Assembly: GCF_008831285.2 (NCBI RefSeq)
Contig: NC_045142.1
Location: forward strand, 11,298,716 to 11,362,715
DNA: 64,000 nucleotides
Source: Nymphaea colorata
Lineage: Eukaryota > Streptophyta > Magnoliopsida > Nymphaeales > Nymphaeaceae
Reading direction: 5' to 3'
Part shown: positions 1-12,948 of the stretch, one piece after another
How positions within the stretch are numbered: position 1 is the first letter of the stretch
Layout: each line of letters starts with the position of its first letter
Position numbers and translations under genes: made by a program
The notes under the pieces: generated by a model
Databases searched by the model: none
Told to the model about the DNA's origin: nothing
The model's input: the letters and a program-made list of their open reading frames with translations, nothing else

Positions 1-1980
1 TTTGCAAAGAGTTTCCTAATGTTTTAACTCATAGTCAGTAATGCTGTCCTATAATGACAATATCTTGGATATTCACAGCAGGTAGAATCGATGATTTTTC
101 CAACATTACCAAAGTGGACATCCAACGATGAAAATAGACATGTTCGGACTGTTTTTATTGACGTTTTAGACTTTGTTGCTAGGTAGACATTCAACGACAA
201 TTTATATTGTCACCACTGACTGCAATTAATGACGTCTAGATAACGTCATCAAACTTTACTTGCATTAGTTTTCCAATAAGTGTTTGTTTTCCCTTTAATA
301 AGCAAAACAATATATAATATAGGTAGTAATACGAAGGTGTATAGCTTCCATTCCCCATGGTTCCACCTGATCTTCCACTATCAAATGGAATTTGGTTTTT
401 AATTTAGTGTCTAGTTTCTACTAACTTCTTTTTTCGAATGATTGTCTAAAATTTTTTTTGCTCAATTGTTGCATCAGCCATAGTCATCAAGACAAGAATG
501 ATGCTAAGACAAGCCTGCAAAATACCAAGTACCATCTGGTGTAAAAAATGAAGACTAAAAAAAACGGGCCCCTTTTGAGAATAGTTTAGGGAAAATCAAT
601 GAACTAACAAGATCAAATTGCTATAACAACCTACTTACTCGCAAAGGTATAATTATGAAGGATATTCGTATCTAATGCAATGTTTGTATTGCTTTTCAAC
701 TCAAGGAATTAATTGTCAATGGTGACGCTTCTAGAAGACAACAATATTGAAAGACAAATAGTACATCGAACTTCCAATGATGTACCAAAAGCCGTAGCAA
801 GTTGTTAGGTAGAACATTCAATATGGTCTCTATCAGGATGCTACCTTCTTTGTCACCAACACAGCTTGTTTGGTACCATCACTAATAGAATTCAATCCCA
901 TGTAATTCTAACCCTACCCAACTTGGATTAGATAAATCAATATCCCTATCTCGGACATGTCCATAATCCAGGTTTCCACAATATTGATGACCAAACCCAT
1001 GTTGCATGTCCTATTCAAATCCACATGCCAACTCAACCCGTATCCAAAATTTGCACCTGCAAAACCTAAATTTTTTTTATGTACAGAACAAATATTGAAA
1101 CAATTCTTTGAAGCTCCATTGGCTTTTGACTGTCAATTAAACGTAGCTCTAATGTACAAAAGCATCAATAATGGAGTCAGTGGTGCTGAGGTTTGCAAAG
1201 AGTTTCCTAATGTTTTAACTCATAGCCAGTAACGCATCTTAAAATGACAAAATCTTGGATAGTTGCAGTAAGTAGAATCAATAATTTTTTGAACATTGCT
1301 AAAGTGGACATACGATGGTGCTAAGTTGCTAAGTAGACATTTAGTGACAATTAGTATGGTCACTATTAACTGCAATTAGTGACGTCTAGATGACATCCTC
1401 AACCTTTACTAACATCAGTTTCCGAGCAGTGTTTGTTTTTCTTTTTAGTAAACAAAATACAATTACTCATGTATAAAAAGTACACATAGATGACAGACAA
1501 TAGTATTGGCAGTAATATGAAGGTGCAATAGATGCCATTCCCTATGGTTCCATTTGATCTTCCATATCAAATGCAATTTGGATTTTAATTTAATGTCCAA
1601 TGTTTACTAGCTTTATTTGAAATGATTGTTGTAAAATTTTTTGCTCAAATGTTCCATTAGCCGTGGTCATCAAAATAGGAATGGACTTAAAGGAAGCTTT
1701 CAAACCACTAAGAAAATAAAGAACATCATATGAAAAAGTGTAATTATTTGAAATGCTTGTTTTAATTTTTTTTTTTTTTGCTCAAACGTTCCATCATGCA
1801 TGGTCATCAAAATAGGAATGGGCTTAAGGCAAGCTTTCAAATTACTGGGTAAACAAATAACATATTGTGCAAAAGGGTAATACTTCAAAACAAGGACCCC
1901 TTCTGATAGTAGTTTAAGGGAAGTCAATCGATTAACAAGATCCAATGTGCTATAACTGCCTACTTGGCCACAAAGGTAGG
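1..1980. repeat. Imperfect tandem duplication, unit about 1.19 kb, in gypsy-derived DNA
   Basis: The sequence from base 1 (anchor TTTGCAAAGAGTTTCCTAAT) recurs from base 1192, an offset of 1191. Similarity continues through matching landmarks: TGACGTCTAG near 230 and 1380, and TGGTTCCA plus GATCTTCCA near 360 and 1550. A shorter segment around TGGTCATCAA occurs three times (near 480, 1660 and 1800). Read on the - strand, the 1660 and 1800 copies encode near-identical peptides matching the Ty3/gypsy RNase H region, so the duplicated DNA is probably the decayed 3' part of that element. The first unit runs off the left edge. No open reading frame here looks like a host gene. Confidence 0.75.
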
Positions 1981-2252
1981 ATATGATGATCTTAACAAAT
2001 GCTCATTGGGGAACTCATCGTTTGCATTGATTTCTTCGTATTGGGGAAATTCGGCTAACTAATCCATTATTGTTTGTGCTTTTATTGACTTTTGAGGCAC
2101 ATATTCTAGATCCTATTGCATTAACAATGCTTGTCATCTTGTGATGCACCCATTAAAAAAATGGTTGTTTCAGGGTATACTTAAGAAGATTTAGCTTTGA
2201 GAGTATTTTGACCTCACATGCTAACAAATAATGTCTCAACTTCCGACACATC
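1700..2252 (-). pseudogene. Ty3/gypsy pol relic, distal RNase H portion
   Basis: Conceptual translation of the - strand, with frameshifts and stops, gives the gypsy RNase H signature: RKLRHYLLACEVK at 2250-2210, then a LLKYTLKQP segment, an LEYVPQKSIKAQ segment and LAEFPQYEEINANDEFPN. This matches the region between RNase H and integrase in plant Ty3/gypsy elements, where similar residues precede a second RNase H-like domain. It is the continuation of the relic at 8784-10060; the solo LTR at 2253-8783 separates the two halves. Several stops show it is dead. Confidence 0.7.
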
Positions 2253-3194
2253 TGTTATCATCCCAAATTTTTTCGAAAAGACCGCAGTCTTTTTACCCAA
2301 ACACAAATTCAACTTTAGACTCGAGATTTGAATCTTAAATCCAACTCTTGAATCCAAATAAGATCAAAAATCCAAGTCTAGACCTGAATTCATTATTTCA
2401 ATCTCAAAACCCAAGAATGGAAATCAAGACAACAAAATTTGAATTTATGAGTATCGTCATGCATGGACCTTCCCATTGTTTATGTTTCGTTCTCACCCCA
2501 AAATGTGTTTCTAAGCCTAAGTCACATGCTAGAATGGGTCGACGACCAATTGAACCCAATTCGGATTTAAAACGAGTCCGGAGTCACGTAACAAAAACAA
2601 ACTCATTTTATACACCTTTTAAATAATAAAGACAAAAACAAAAAAAATAAAAAATTAGTTTTGCGCGTCGCGTGATGCACAGTCGCCCACACCTCAAAAT
2701 GTGATTTGTCAGGCTAATGACCAATCCTACCTACTCAAATCCTATTTTTTTAAAAAAAATTTGAAAATAATTCAAAAAATTGAAATTCACAAGAAAATCT
2801 TGTCTAATTCAAAGAAATTCGAATTTTGAGTTTTGGCTCCAAACCTCCTTATAAATACCCCCACAATCCTCTCCCTTGAGCGTGAGCTAACTCTTCGAGA
2901 ACTTTCAATGTTCTTACTTGAAGATTTAAAGCTTTCCCTTATCTCTTTCTCTCCATTTCTTATTTTCTTCTCATTCTTCTTCTTCTTTTTTTTCTTCTCC
3001 AACCTTGGCAGTAAGTTTCTCTAAGATCCAAATCTTCAAGGGAGCATAAGAAGATCTCTTCGAGGCATATCTTCATCATCTTAGAGCTTCACCCAAGCCG
3101 ACCTTAGGATAATATGAAGAAGAAGACCCATTTGTCATCTTATTAGAGGTATGTAGTCAAGATCTCAATCCATTTCTTTCCCTTGCTTCCTCCT

Positions 3195-6100
3195 TGTTCT
3201 CACCCCTCTCCTTTTTTAAAGAGGTCAAAATGCGAGTCAGTAAAATTCTTTTAAAATTGAGATTTTGAGAAAATTTTCAAGAGAAAGGGATCCGCCCATC
3301 GGTACGAGGTCCAACCGTTCATTCCGCCTTCAACAGGGGTAATTATACCAAGGACTAAGGATCATTGGATCATATACGAGTTATTGATGCAAATCCTATG
3401 TGCTTGTGCAATGAGGTTTTGGATTCAAAAACCGAAATTTATTTTTGAATAAATGAATTTGAATTTTGGGGGGGGGTTCTTCAAATTGGTTTAAAACCTT
3501 TGTTTTCGATTTGAAATACATAATTCTTGAGGATTTTGAAGATTTGGAATTGAGTTCTTCGTTGTGAACTCTAGGTGATGATGATCATCTTATGATCAAA
3601 ATTGATTTTGAACCTTTTCTTTTGTCAAATCATGTGATTTGTTGAATTCATTCTTTTGAAAGAACATGAGTTCCAAATCGTTAGAAAGCATGTTGTTTTT
3701 CAAACGCACTTTGGCCAAAAGATTATGAATGCATTGCTTGTGTTTTCTTTTGAAGTTAAGTGAGGTTTACAAATTCTCATTGTAATATGACTTGGTCACT
3801 TTTTGCAACTCAAATTTGAATCACTTAACGTCTTGAGAATGAGCATGTGGTGCTATTGATTTTGAGTGAAGGTGAATGCATGAAATGGGAAGGGAAACTA
3901 TATGGAACATTCATTCTTCTCTCTCTCATAATCTCTCAAGATTCATTCATATGAAACATACATTCTTCACTCTCTCATAATCTCACAAAGTCCATATTGC
4001 ACGTCATACAATCTATGCATGAAGATTGATTAAAATGTAGGACTTTCTCTATATGTGCTCATTATATGATTAAGCACATGAATTAGAGATGTAGTCCATA
4101 AGCTTGAGGCTTGATATAAAATTATAAAAATGATTAAAATATATAAATGATGCCAAGTTCAATCTTTGAAATGGATGGGAGACGTGGATGACATCCACTT
4201 TTGTTTCAAAATAGCTAAAAATCAGACCTTGTGTTGATTTAAATAGCTGAAAATTGTGGACATTGATTCCAATAAATATCTTGTTTCTTGGATGGAAACG
4301 ACAAGTCTTCCAAATAGATTCAAATTTTAGATTTGGTAGTAATGAAATCGTCAACTCCTTTGGATGATTCTAGGATAGTTGGTATTTCAAATATGTAAAC
4401 TTTGATATTCTTAAACCAATTCCTATGAAACATGGTCTGATTTCAACAACATGCATACATCTTATGTATGGATTTGCTGAAATTAAGTAAAAATAAAATG
4501 AAAATGATTTCATAGCCTTGCACTATGAAAATCAATCAAAATGATCATCCTTCTTAAAAACTAGTTTGGAAACGTATTCCAGCCTGATTTTAAGAGAAGA
4601 AAAATGATTTTCAACAAGAGATTGGACACATATATGCATATATATAATAACGTGTATATATATACATACATTACTCTTCAAAATGAAATTTTATCAAGGG
4701 ACCGCATGACTCATGAATCATGATGATTCATGGCTGGGTTCTTTTATGTAGGAACATTGAAAACTTGTTTCAAATCTCTCCTATTACCCTTGATTAATTA
4801 AATTGAAAGACATGAATCAAAATGACTGTAGATAAGTACGAAAATAAAACAATGCTCAAGCTTATTCGTCCATCATTTCACCATGCAATGGTGGATCACA
4901 TTCATAAGAACGTATCCATCCCCTATAGGCATTTTCATCATACGTGATGCAGCAAAATCACTCTCTCACCGTGGGATTCTCTCATGGTAGGGAGTTCAAA
5001 ATGATATTAAGTTGGTTCCTTTGAAAGGGACGTGGCCTTGGGGCCCATTTCAAAATTTGATACGTGGGTTCATATTTAAGAAAAACCGACATATGCATGC
5101 ATTATGCATTAACATGTACATTGAAGTGTAGGTTTCCCTTAGCTGGACATCATTCCCAGCTGTAAATGAAAATAAACCCTCCCACAAATTTCTGGAATTA
5201 AAATAAATCAATAAGAAGTTAAAGTAGAAGAGAAGTGAGTTAAAATCACCTACCTTGCGGTCGGTCTTGATGATTGTCCTTCGTCTTCACTTGTTTTCTA
5301 AATCGAACAATCCTAAACAAGAACCCAACCGTGGATTCAAGATTAGCAAAGCTAGAATAAGAAATAGCTTGTTTGCTGGAATTTGGAATGGAGAATGAGA
5401 GAGCTTCTCTCTACAAAAATCCTAAGTAAGGGTTCACTTAAGTACCCTAACTTAGCAAACTCGATAGAGAGAATGAAGAAGAAAATGAGAGAAAGGGGAG
5501 AAGAAAGCTTGGACGAATCTTCTTGCTCCTCCTTGGCTTCTATCTCAAAGCTCCTTCGCTGCAACACTTGATGGAATACTCCAAAAATTCGTCCCCCTTC
5601 TTGGTGGCCAAAGGGATGTTTATATAGAGGAGGAGGTGGGTTCAACCACCTAACTCACCTTGGGAACTTGCTTAAGACCTTGGGGACTTGTAAAATGAGT
5701 TAAATAGGCTTTAAAGGCTCTAATTGACCATTTCTCAGCCCATTTCCACGAGCTAGGTGAGCTGGGCTAGGTTTGGTCAACATGGGTTCAGACCTAAGTG
5801 ACCAACTTGACCAAAATTTTGGACAAAAATGCCCTCGCACAGGGTTTTGCCCTTATTTTGTACTATTTATTTATTTTTTGTTTGAAATCGAGCTTGTAAG
5901 GTTAAAACCTAGTTACTAAGCTCCAAATGCCATTGAATTATGATAATTCAATTTAAATTTTATAAAATTCGAAAATTTTATCAAATTTGGTTCGAAAAGG
6001 GTATTTTTGTCCAAAACTTGATTGAAATTGGATTTCAACTGGATCAAACTTTCGTTTGAAATATTCAATTTAAATTTGGTATTTGATTCATGTATTTGAC

Positions 6101-7020
6101 AAATCCAAATGTTTATTTGCCTTTAATAAACCAATTTAAGCTCTGTAATCTCAATTTGACCACAGAAGGGCAAAATTATCCAGATTGGTCAATTTCGACC
6201 AATTGACGAAAGTCAAAGCTTATTTGCGAGTAGTTTGATTTTGTTTGAGGTAATTTGATAAATTTGAGCCAAGAAAGCTCTTAATTGAACTAAATTGTAC
6301 TTTGACTGAGTTTAGTCAAAGTGGGTTTGGTTCTGTCAAAGTCTATTTTCGTCTACTAATTGGATCATGAGACAGACCTATCCTTTTTTACTGTGCCGAG
6401 CCCAAGTTGACCGAGCCTAGCTGAGATTGATGCCATATTTGGGTGCACTAGAGTCAAACCTACTTGAATTAAGTAGGTTAGGTGAATTTGACCAGCCTAG
6501 TTATTGCTCCTTGAAAATGATTTTTTTTTTTAAGGACCTGGTTAAAGAAGAGAGAGAGATATAAATGTCTCACTTTTCTTAGGTTTCTCATTCATTTCTC
6601 CTTGAAAATGACTTTTCTTCAATTAATTTAAAAGCAAATATTTATTTTATTGATTTATTTTTAAATGGAGGGGGCGTGGCCCCTGGGGGGGCTCTTGACC
6701 ACATGGGCTATGTGGGGCCCACACATGGGTCCCACGTAGCATTTAGACTCAATTCTTGGATCGAAGTCAAAATTTGAATTTTGTAATTGGATTTGGATGT
6801 CAAATGACATTTGTAATTGGATTTGGATGTCAAATCCTAATTTGGACAAAGTTTGGACTCGTAATCCTGCATTGGAATTCGTGTCACGGGTTAAATTGAT
6901 TATTCGAATCCAAATTGTGCTGAGGTTCAAAATTGGCTTTGAAATTGCAATTTTCACAATTCTTTTGTGAAATTTTCTCATTGCTTCAATTTTGATGTGG
7001 AAAAATTTGGGGTGTTAACA
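3195..7020 (-). mobile_element. Solo LTR A', related family, nested inside LTR A in reverse orientation
   Basis: On the - strand it begins TGTTAACACCCCAAATTTT (at 7020) and ends GGTGAGAACA (at 3195). It is flanked by CTCCT at 3190-3194 and 7021-7025, a 5-bp TSD. Removing it joins 3150-3194 to 7026 onward, and the joined order then matches the uninterrupted relative at 55816-55960. A minus-strand TATA box (CTATATAAAC) lies at about 5616-5630. Near its 3' end (3400-3240, - strand) it carries the same CGTACCGA block as LTR A, so host and insert are distant members of one LTR family. It includes a tandem 25-bp repeat at 6780-6804 and 6811-6835. The length, 3826 bp, is long for an LTR, so an undetected internal part is possible. 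Confidence 0.75.
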
Positions 7021-7434
7021 CTCCTTTCTTTAACTCCTCATAGCCATATAAGATAGCTCTCAAACCTCGTCTTTGGAGTCATGAGCTATTCTTGAGTGCA
7101 CTCGGAACATGAGAAGGTGAAATAAAATTTAATTTTATGATTAAAGTATGTTTTTTTCTTGTCTTGAATGTCGTTTTGTTATACATGTCTAGTTTATTGT
7201 TTTTCCTATATGAATGAACGGTGAGAATGAGTGTTTGGTTTGGGATTCTTCTCCAGCCTACATAAAAATTGAAGTTGCATATTTTAAGTCATTTCTTGAT
7301 TTTTAATCTCATGAAGACACATATGTATATATGTATATATATGTTACATACATATATGCGTACATCATGAGGTTCTTTATCTTTATCTCCCTATGTTTTC
7401 ATATTTTATTTTACAAATTTTCATATACACATGA

Positions 7435-7437
<3 letters not shown>

Positions 7438-7522
<85 letters not shown>
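7438..7522. repeat. (AT)n microsatellite
   Basis: About 85 bases of uninterrupted AT dinucleotides inside LTR A. Open frames of alternating Tyr and Ile across it are artefacts. Shorter AT, AC and CT tracts follow to about 7960. Confidence 0.95.
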
Positions 7523-7525
<3 letters not shown>

Positions 7526-7591
7526 TTATTTTCTCTCTCTAGAATCTTTTATTTCTCTTTTCAAGTTAAATGGCTTCTCCTACAAATTTCT

Positions 7592-7623
<32 letters not shown>

Positions 7624-8783
7624 TATGTATATATATTTTTCTATTTCTTTTCCTCTAAAATCTCTCTTTCTCTTCGAATCAATATCTTTTTTTATAAACT
7701 TTCATATATGTGTATGTTTGAAAGTATATACACGTATATGTGCATTTCTCTCTCTCTCTCTCTCTCTTTTAAGAGTTTCTTTTTTCTCTTTATTTAAGTT
7801 AATCTTTTATTTTCAAAAGCTTTCATATACATACGTGTATATATTTATATATACATATATACATGTACGTATATACATATAAAATGCATATAAAGATACG
7901 TAACTCCCCTTCTTTTAAAATTTTTCGTTTAGTGATCTTTAGAATCTCTCTCTCTCTCTTTCTTTCTATGGGAGTATTTCATCTTTTCCATTCTTTTGGA
8001 TATTTTTCTCCGAAGATCTAAAGTTTTAACTTCCTATTTGTCGATTTCACCAAGACCAAAAATCAAGTAATGACCCAACATTGAAATCATGCTTGATGGT
8101 CTATAACCCCATTCCATTTTCATAAACTTTTCTCTTTTCATAACAATATTTATGACAATTTTATAAATAAAAATGAGAAACATAGATGTATGTGATGGTA
8201 GGAATGCTTTTAGAAGAATGTTATAGTAGGAATGAATTATTCTCTTCTAATAATGTATGATCAATATATTCATGCATTCGCACTCACTTAACATTACTTA
8301 TGATCATGAGCACCTCTCCAAAAGAACTTAAGCAAGATGAAATGGAGCTCTAACTAGGTAGTAACCGAATTAGAGCAAAACATTAGATCTACTTAAAGTC
8401 TTAACAGAACACTAAATCCACTTCAAAAATGATTTCTCAAGTTTTCCAAATGGTATTTGTAATGATTTCTTAATTCAAAATTTTCTCAAATCAAAATGTT
8501 TTACACTCTCCAGTGATTCTTCAAGAACTTTTCAAAAGTTAGAAACATCAAATCTTCAACATTTTCTCAAACACAATACCGCATTTAGAATGAAAAAGAT
8601 GTTTAAGCCAAAGCAAAATGCATCAAGATTAAACATAGCCCTTGGATTGATTACCCCCGGTAAAGGCACCAAGAACGGTCAATCCTCGTACCGACGAGCG
8701 AGTCCTTTTCTCTCTCATTTAAAATAAAATTTTATTTTTCTAAAGCACTCCAAAAACCAAAATATTTTTTGGGAATGCAAACA

Positions 8784-10060
8784 ACATCCATACCAGTGCT
8801 AAAGAAGTTTTTCTTAAATCAAAATCTTTTCATACAAGACAATTTTTGCTGACATAATATATTGCATGCTCAATGTGACTTCCATATTCATATTGTGCTA
8901 AAAAACTGCCGCACACTGACTTGTTTTTTGTAATGTAAAGTAGCAATGGTATTCCCAGTACTAAGGTTTTTGATTGGAGGGTTCCAGAGATACTTCTTGA
9001 ACTTTTCTAATGATTGTTGGCATTTGAATTGAAATTTTACGTCTTTCTTTAGAAATCAATTGAATGGTTCACTTCTCATGGCCAAATTAGAAATGAATCA
9101 TTTAATAGTCAGAAATTGTCATTTCATGCTCCGTAGTTCATTGATATTAGAGGTTGGCATGTCAATGATTGTTTTTAACTTTTGCAAGATCGATCTTGAT
9201 CCTCTTCTTCCTAACCATGAAGCCCAAAAGTTTACCTGATTCAATTCCAAACACACATTTTTTGGGAGTCAAATGAAGCTTGTACTGTAGGAGTCACTCA
9301 ATTACTTGGGTAAGAGTTTCAATGTGATCATTTCTTACCTTATATGTGATTAAGATGTCATCTATATATTCACCCATGATCTTGTGCATTTGGTCATAAA
9401 AATGACAGTCATGACTCTTTGATAAGTTGTTCCAGATTTCTTTAACTCGAATGGCATTACTATGTAATAGAAAGTGCCACAAGCTGTGGTAAAAGAGGTT
9501 TTGGGCATGGCCTGGAGTGCTGTCTACCGTGATCGTTTGGTGTGGCTTTGTTTAGGTCACGAAAGTCAATATACAACGTGACTTTGTCATTTTTTTTAGA
9601 ACAAACAAAACTGTTAGCCAACCACTCAAGATAATTGATGGTGCAGATGAATTTGGCGTCTAATAAGTCTCCTAGTCCTTCTTTTACACGTCCTTTCATT
9701 CTAGGATCTAGCTTTTTTCATTGGCTTGCAATTGGGACTTATGGGCAGACGATGTTCAACATGACCTTCATCAAACTCTTCCTCTGCACCATCATCATTT
9801 GGTGTTTATTTGAAAAGGAATAGTGACTAGCTATAAGATGTCATCTTACTTCTTACCAAGACCAGTGAACAGGCGGTAGCCACATTTCAAAAGCAAATAA
9901 AATCCCTTAGGTAGTGTTTGACAGCATCAGCATTGAAATCCTCGAACGTTGATCCCAGAATTTCAATCTTGGAATCACTCGAATGGGGATTTTCATCGTC
10001 ATTCGAAAATGGAGCTGTGTTTGTGTGATGTGGATTATAATACATTGGATTTCTATGTAG
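8784..10060 (-). pseudogene. Ty3/gypsy pol relic: reverse transcriptase and start of RNase H
   Basis: Minus-strand translation shows, in order, the gypsy RT blocks: YLEWLANSFVCSKKNDK followed by YIDFRDLNKATP (about 9650-9540), then GEYIDDILITYKVRNDH (about 9375-9320), then KLHLTPKKCVFGIESGKLLGF (about 9270-9210). Further on come RRFISNL-like and FKKDVKFQ-like connection-domain segments and a LALVWMC segment that abuts LTR A at 8784. The catalytic motif reads YIDD. Multiple frameshifts separate the blocks. Continuation into 1700-2252 is in frame when one copy of the LTR A TSD is counted. Upstream, 9700-10060 gives an acidic spacer-like peptide but no recognisable protease. Confidence 0.85.
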
Positions 10061-12943
10061 TGTCTGTCTACACCAAGAAAAGATAGAAATATAAGATAAC
10101 GATTTGACAAAACATCAGATCCTAGAGCAAGCATCAAATTCGTACGTTACATGCAAAACATAAGATAATGATTTGACAAAACATCAGATCCTAGAGCTTG
10201 AATGAGGTTCTTGAATTACAAATGGAAAAATAGAAAGAACAAATAAAGTAAAATGGCACAAACAAAACACCTTAATTTTATAACCTAAAGATTTAAGTCA
10301 TTTTTACTTTGAAGAGGAAGCAAGCATCAAATTCTTACATTAGAACAAAATGGAACCTGATTCAGAGATGAAGATCAGTGGAAATTATTGGGTGTTGGCT
10401 TCACTTTGTCTTCAGAGAAATTTAACAACATTACATTTTGCAAAAAAGGAAGGTGATCGGTTGAGACGATGAAAGAAAAATAGGATGGGTTGTTCGCCGG
10501 CATCAGCAGAGAGAGAGAGAGAGGCCGCAATTCATTGGGTGACCAGAGAAAGAACAACGGTTCGATAATTCCAGTGGTGGTGACTGTTAGCAATTCTTGT
10601 GTCATTGCCAACTGTTATCAGCCATTCATTGACTAAGGCCAACGGCTGTAGCCGTCAGCAAAAGGAAATGTCCACGGGGTTTTCCCAATGGTACCAACGG
10701 GCAAAAGGAATTATTGCAACGGCTACAGCCTTCGGCAATTCACATCAGAGTGATGGCCAAAAGCATGGCTAGTAGTCTAAGTTAATTATGGCTAATGGTT
10801 GCAACAACCACAGTCAAAACCATGGCGAAAGGTCAATATTCATAGATACAAGGGCTATTACGACGGTCATGTTAGTTAACAACCACCAAGGAAAACCATG
10901 GTTGAAAAAGGGTGAGAGAGAGCACGCCTCTATGTGTGAGATATTTAACCAGTGGGAAAAAGGTGAAGCGATAGAAGAAGAACAGTTTTCTTGCTAGTTT
11001 TACAGTGACATAGGAATTTGAGTTTGGTTTTTTGGGAGAGATAGTGGAAAAGAATTGACGAGTCACCTTTCCTGTCACGCTACAAAACCGTACATGAAAT
11101 TTTCACCTCATACGACTTCTCATTCAATTCGTTAGAAGGTTTTGGATCCTATTCCTCATTGCGGTTATTGTTTCCAATGTTGCATCCCTGATGATCAATT
11201 CTTCTTCACTATACAGTCCTTTTAATATATAAATCTCATGTAGGATGTCACAGAGGCAATGTCGATTATGGGATTGGGAAATGCAGAGTGATCAACGGGG
11301 CTGCATGCATTCTTAGATAATTAGATTTGCATTTAGACACTTTCAAAAGCCATCAAGGACGATCTGAAAGCCTCATATAGACTACAGAACAAGGACATGC
11401 ATGACTCAACTAGGAAGTGTTTTGTTGCCTATAGAGAAACTCACACAATATGGAAAGAATCAACTGCTAATCAATTATTCAGTCATTTTCAATTCAACCC
11501 CTCTGTCTCTTCAAAAATTTTTAGAAATAGCCCGACCCCTAATAAAAAATTTAGAAACCATGGGATCTTTATAACCAAAAAATTACTGTTAACAGAGTTT
11601 GTTCCAAACCACTACGCTCATTTAACTTAACCACATTATATGTGAAAAGCAAAATGCTGAATTGCATGGCTTGCAAATATTTATTCTTTTGATAGTACTC
11701 TTAGCAGTCAGGCTTCTCTCACATCATAAACAGATACAAAAGTAGTTTAAGCTTGATTGAGGTTCATTCTCACTATAGCATGTCAAAAATGGTAGCGCCA
11801 AGACATAACATGTCATTATAAAAATTTGTCACGTGAAAATATCACAAGATTTCCAAGATATGTCTAAAAACAAATAGTGACAACATTGACATACGTTTCT
11901 TTTCCTGAAAAAAATGTCATATTCCATCTGAGTGGTCCAGAAGGGAACATGCTATGCAAATAGAATCGTGCTAATAGATTATGCTTTCACCATATGTAGG
12001 TGGAAATTGCATTAATTCGATCGACTGCATCATGTGGCAGGTGTTAATCAATCTTGTTCCAACGCATAGCAGGTCTTTGACGGCCTTGATACATTAAAAA
12101 AAACGCATGTACCACCATTTGAGAGATAGAGTCCAACAAGGCCAATATTGGACATATGATTTGCAAATAGATTTTAGAAGCCTATCAAATAACAAGTAAA
12201 ATGCCAGAATAGCAAAAGCAAACTGCCTTCTCCTTCCTGCGATAAAAAACAAATGCCGCACTCCAATTCCCCAGTTAAGCCATTGAGAGCATAATTGTGA
12301 AGATTTTCTATATAATACATAACAGAGAAACTATAAAGCCCAGCAACAGATAAAAACACTGGCTAGGAGGTAGCTAAAGCAGTGAAAATTTAAGGTAAAA
12401 AAAGGACCACTAGCTAGCACATATAGCGAGGAGGACGAAAACATGCAGGTATAGTAGCCATGGTATGGAAACTCACCAAACAATATGCATGGCGCAGTAG
12501 CTATGGTCTGGAAACCATCGCTACTGCTTGAGAAAGGATGCTCATTTCTTGCCTAGAGAGAACTGAGCCATTTTTTGTCCATTACAAATTTTGCACACAA
12601 CAATAAGGAAGAAAAAATAAGAGGCAAATGCAAACAAACTTGCTGCATATGATGCCTACTATAGACATCAGAGACAAAGGTAGAGAGCAATTTCTCCCAT
12701 TGGTGATCCTTCACAAAAGAACGGAATATCTGCTACGCCTCACCTTCAACTTAAAATTGCCAAACACACTCTACAAAACCCAAGCATGAAGAAGTTCAAC
12801 AATCATTTGTTTCCTGGGAAAACAAAAAAAATTATCTACATCATAATCTTCAATGAAAACCATTGTTTAGTCATATCAGAATGAAAGCATATATGGAAAT
12901 GAAGTGGGCTTTTTCTGCTCACTGACGATCAACAATTTCAGTT
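10061..12943. other. Intergenic, no gene recognised
   Basis: A direct repeat of about 35 bases (cores at 10095 and 10162, 67 apart, anchor GATTTGACAAAACATCAGAT) and a short GA tract near 10508 are present. Between 10640 and 10900 the text repeats CAACGGCT and ACAACCA words and looks like transposon debris, but I found no terminal repeats. Small open frames (for example 10788-10997 and 11397-11630) have no recognisable domain or codon bias. Confidence 0.6.
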
Positions 12944-12948
12944 CCGCC

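Larger units (their letters stand above)
2253..8783 (+). mobile_element. Solo LTR A, long-LTR retrotransposon family, split by a nested LTR
   Basis: It starts TGTTATCATCCC and ends GCAAACA, giving TG...CA ends. It is flanked by the 5-bp target-site duplication ACATC at 2248-2252 and 8784-8788. Subtracting the nested insertion (3195-7020 plus one duplicated CTCCT) leaves about 2.7 kb of LTR. A TATA box (TATAAATA) lies near 2850, followed by a CT-rich leader. The same unit recurs at 54884-57970 and, as a 3' fragment, at 37885-38512. All three share the 3' block with a CGTACCGAC motif and a CA end. No second LTR or internal region is attached, so it is best read as a solo LTR left by recombination. 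The host element is probably Ty3/gypsy-like; the lineage is inferred only from size. Confidence 0.8.

Noticed and set aside
7331-7882. 183-codon open frame of alternating Tyr and Ile
   Set aside because: It is translation of an (AT)n microsatellite inside a solo LTR.
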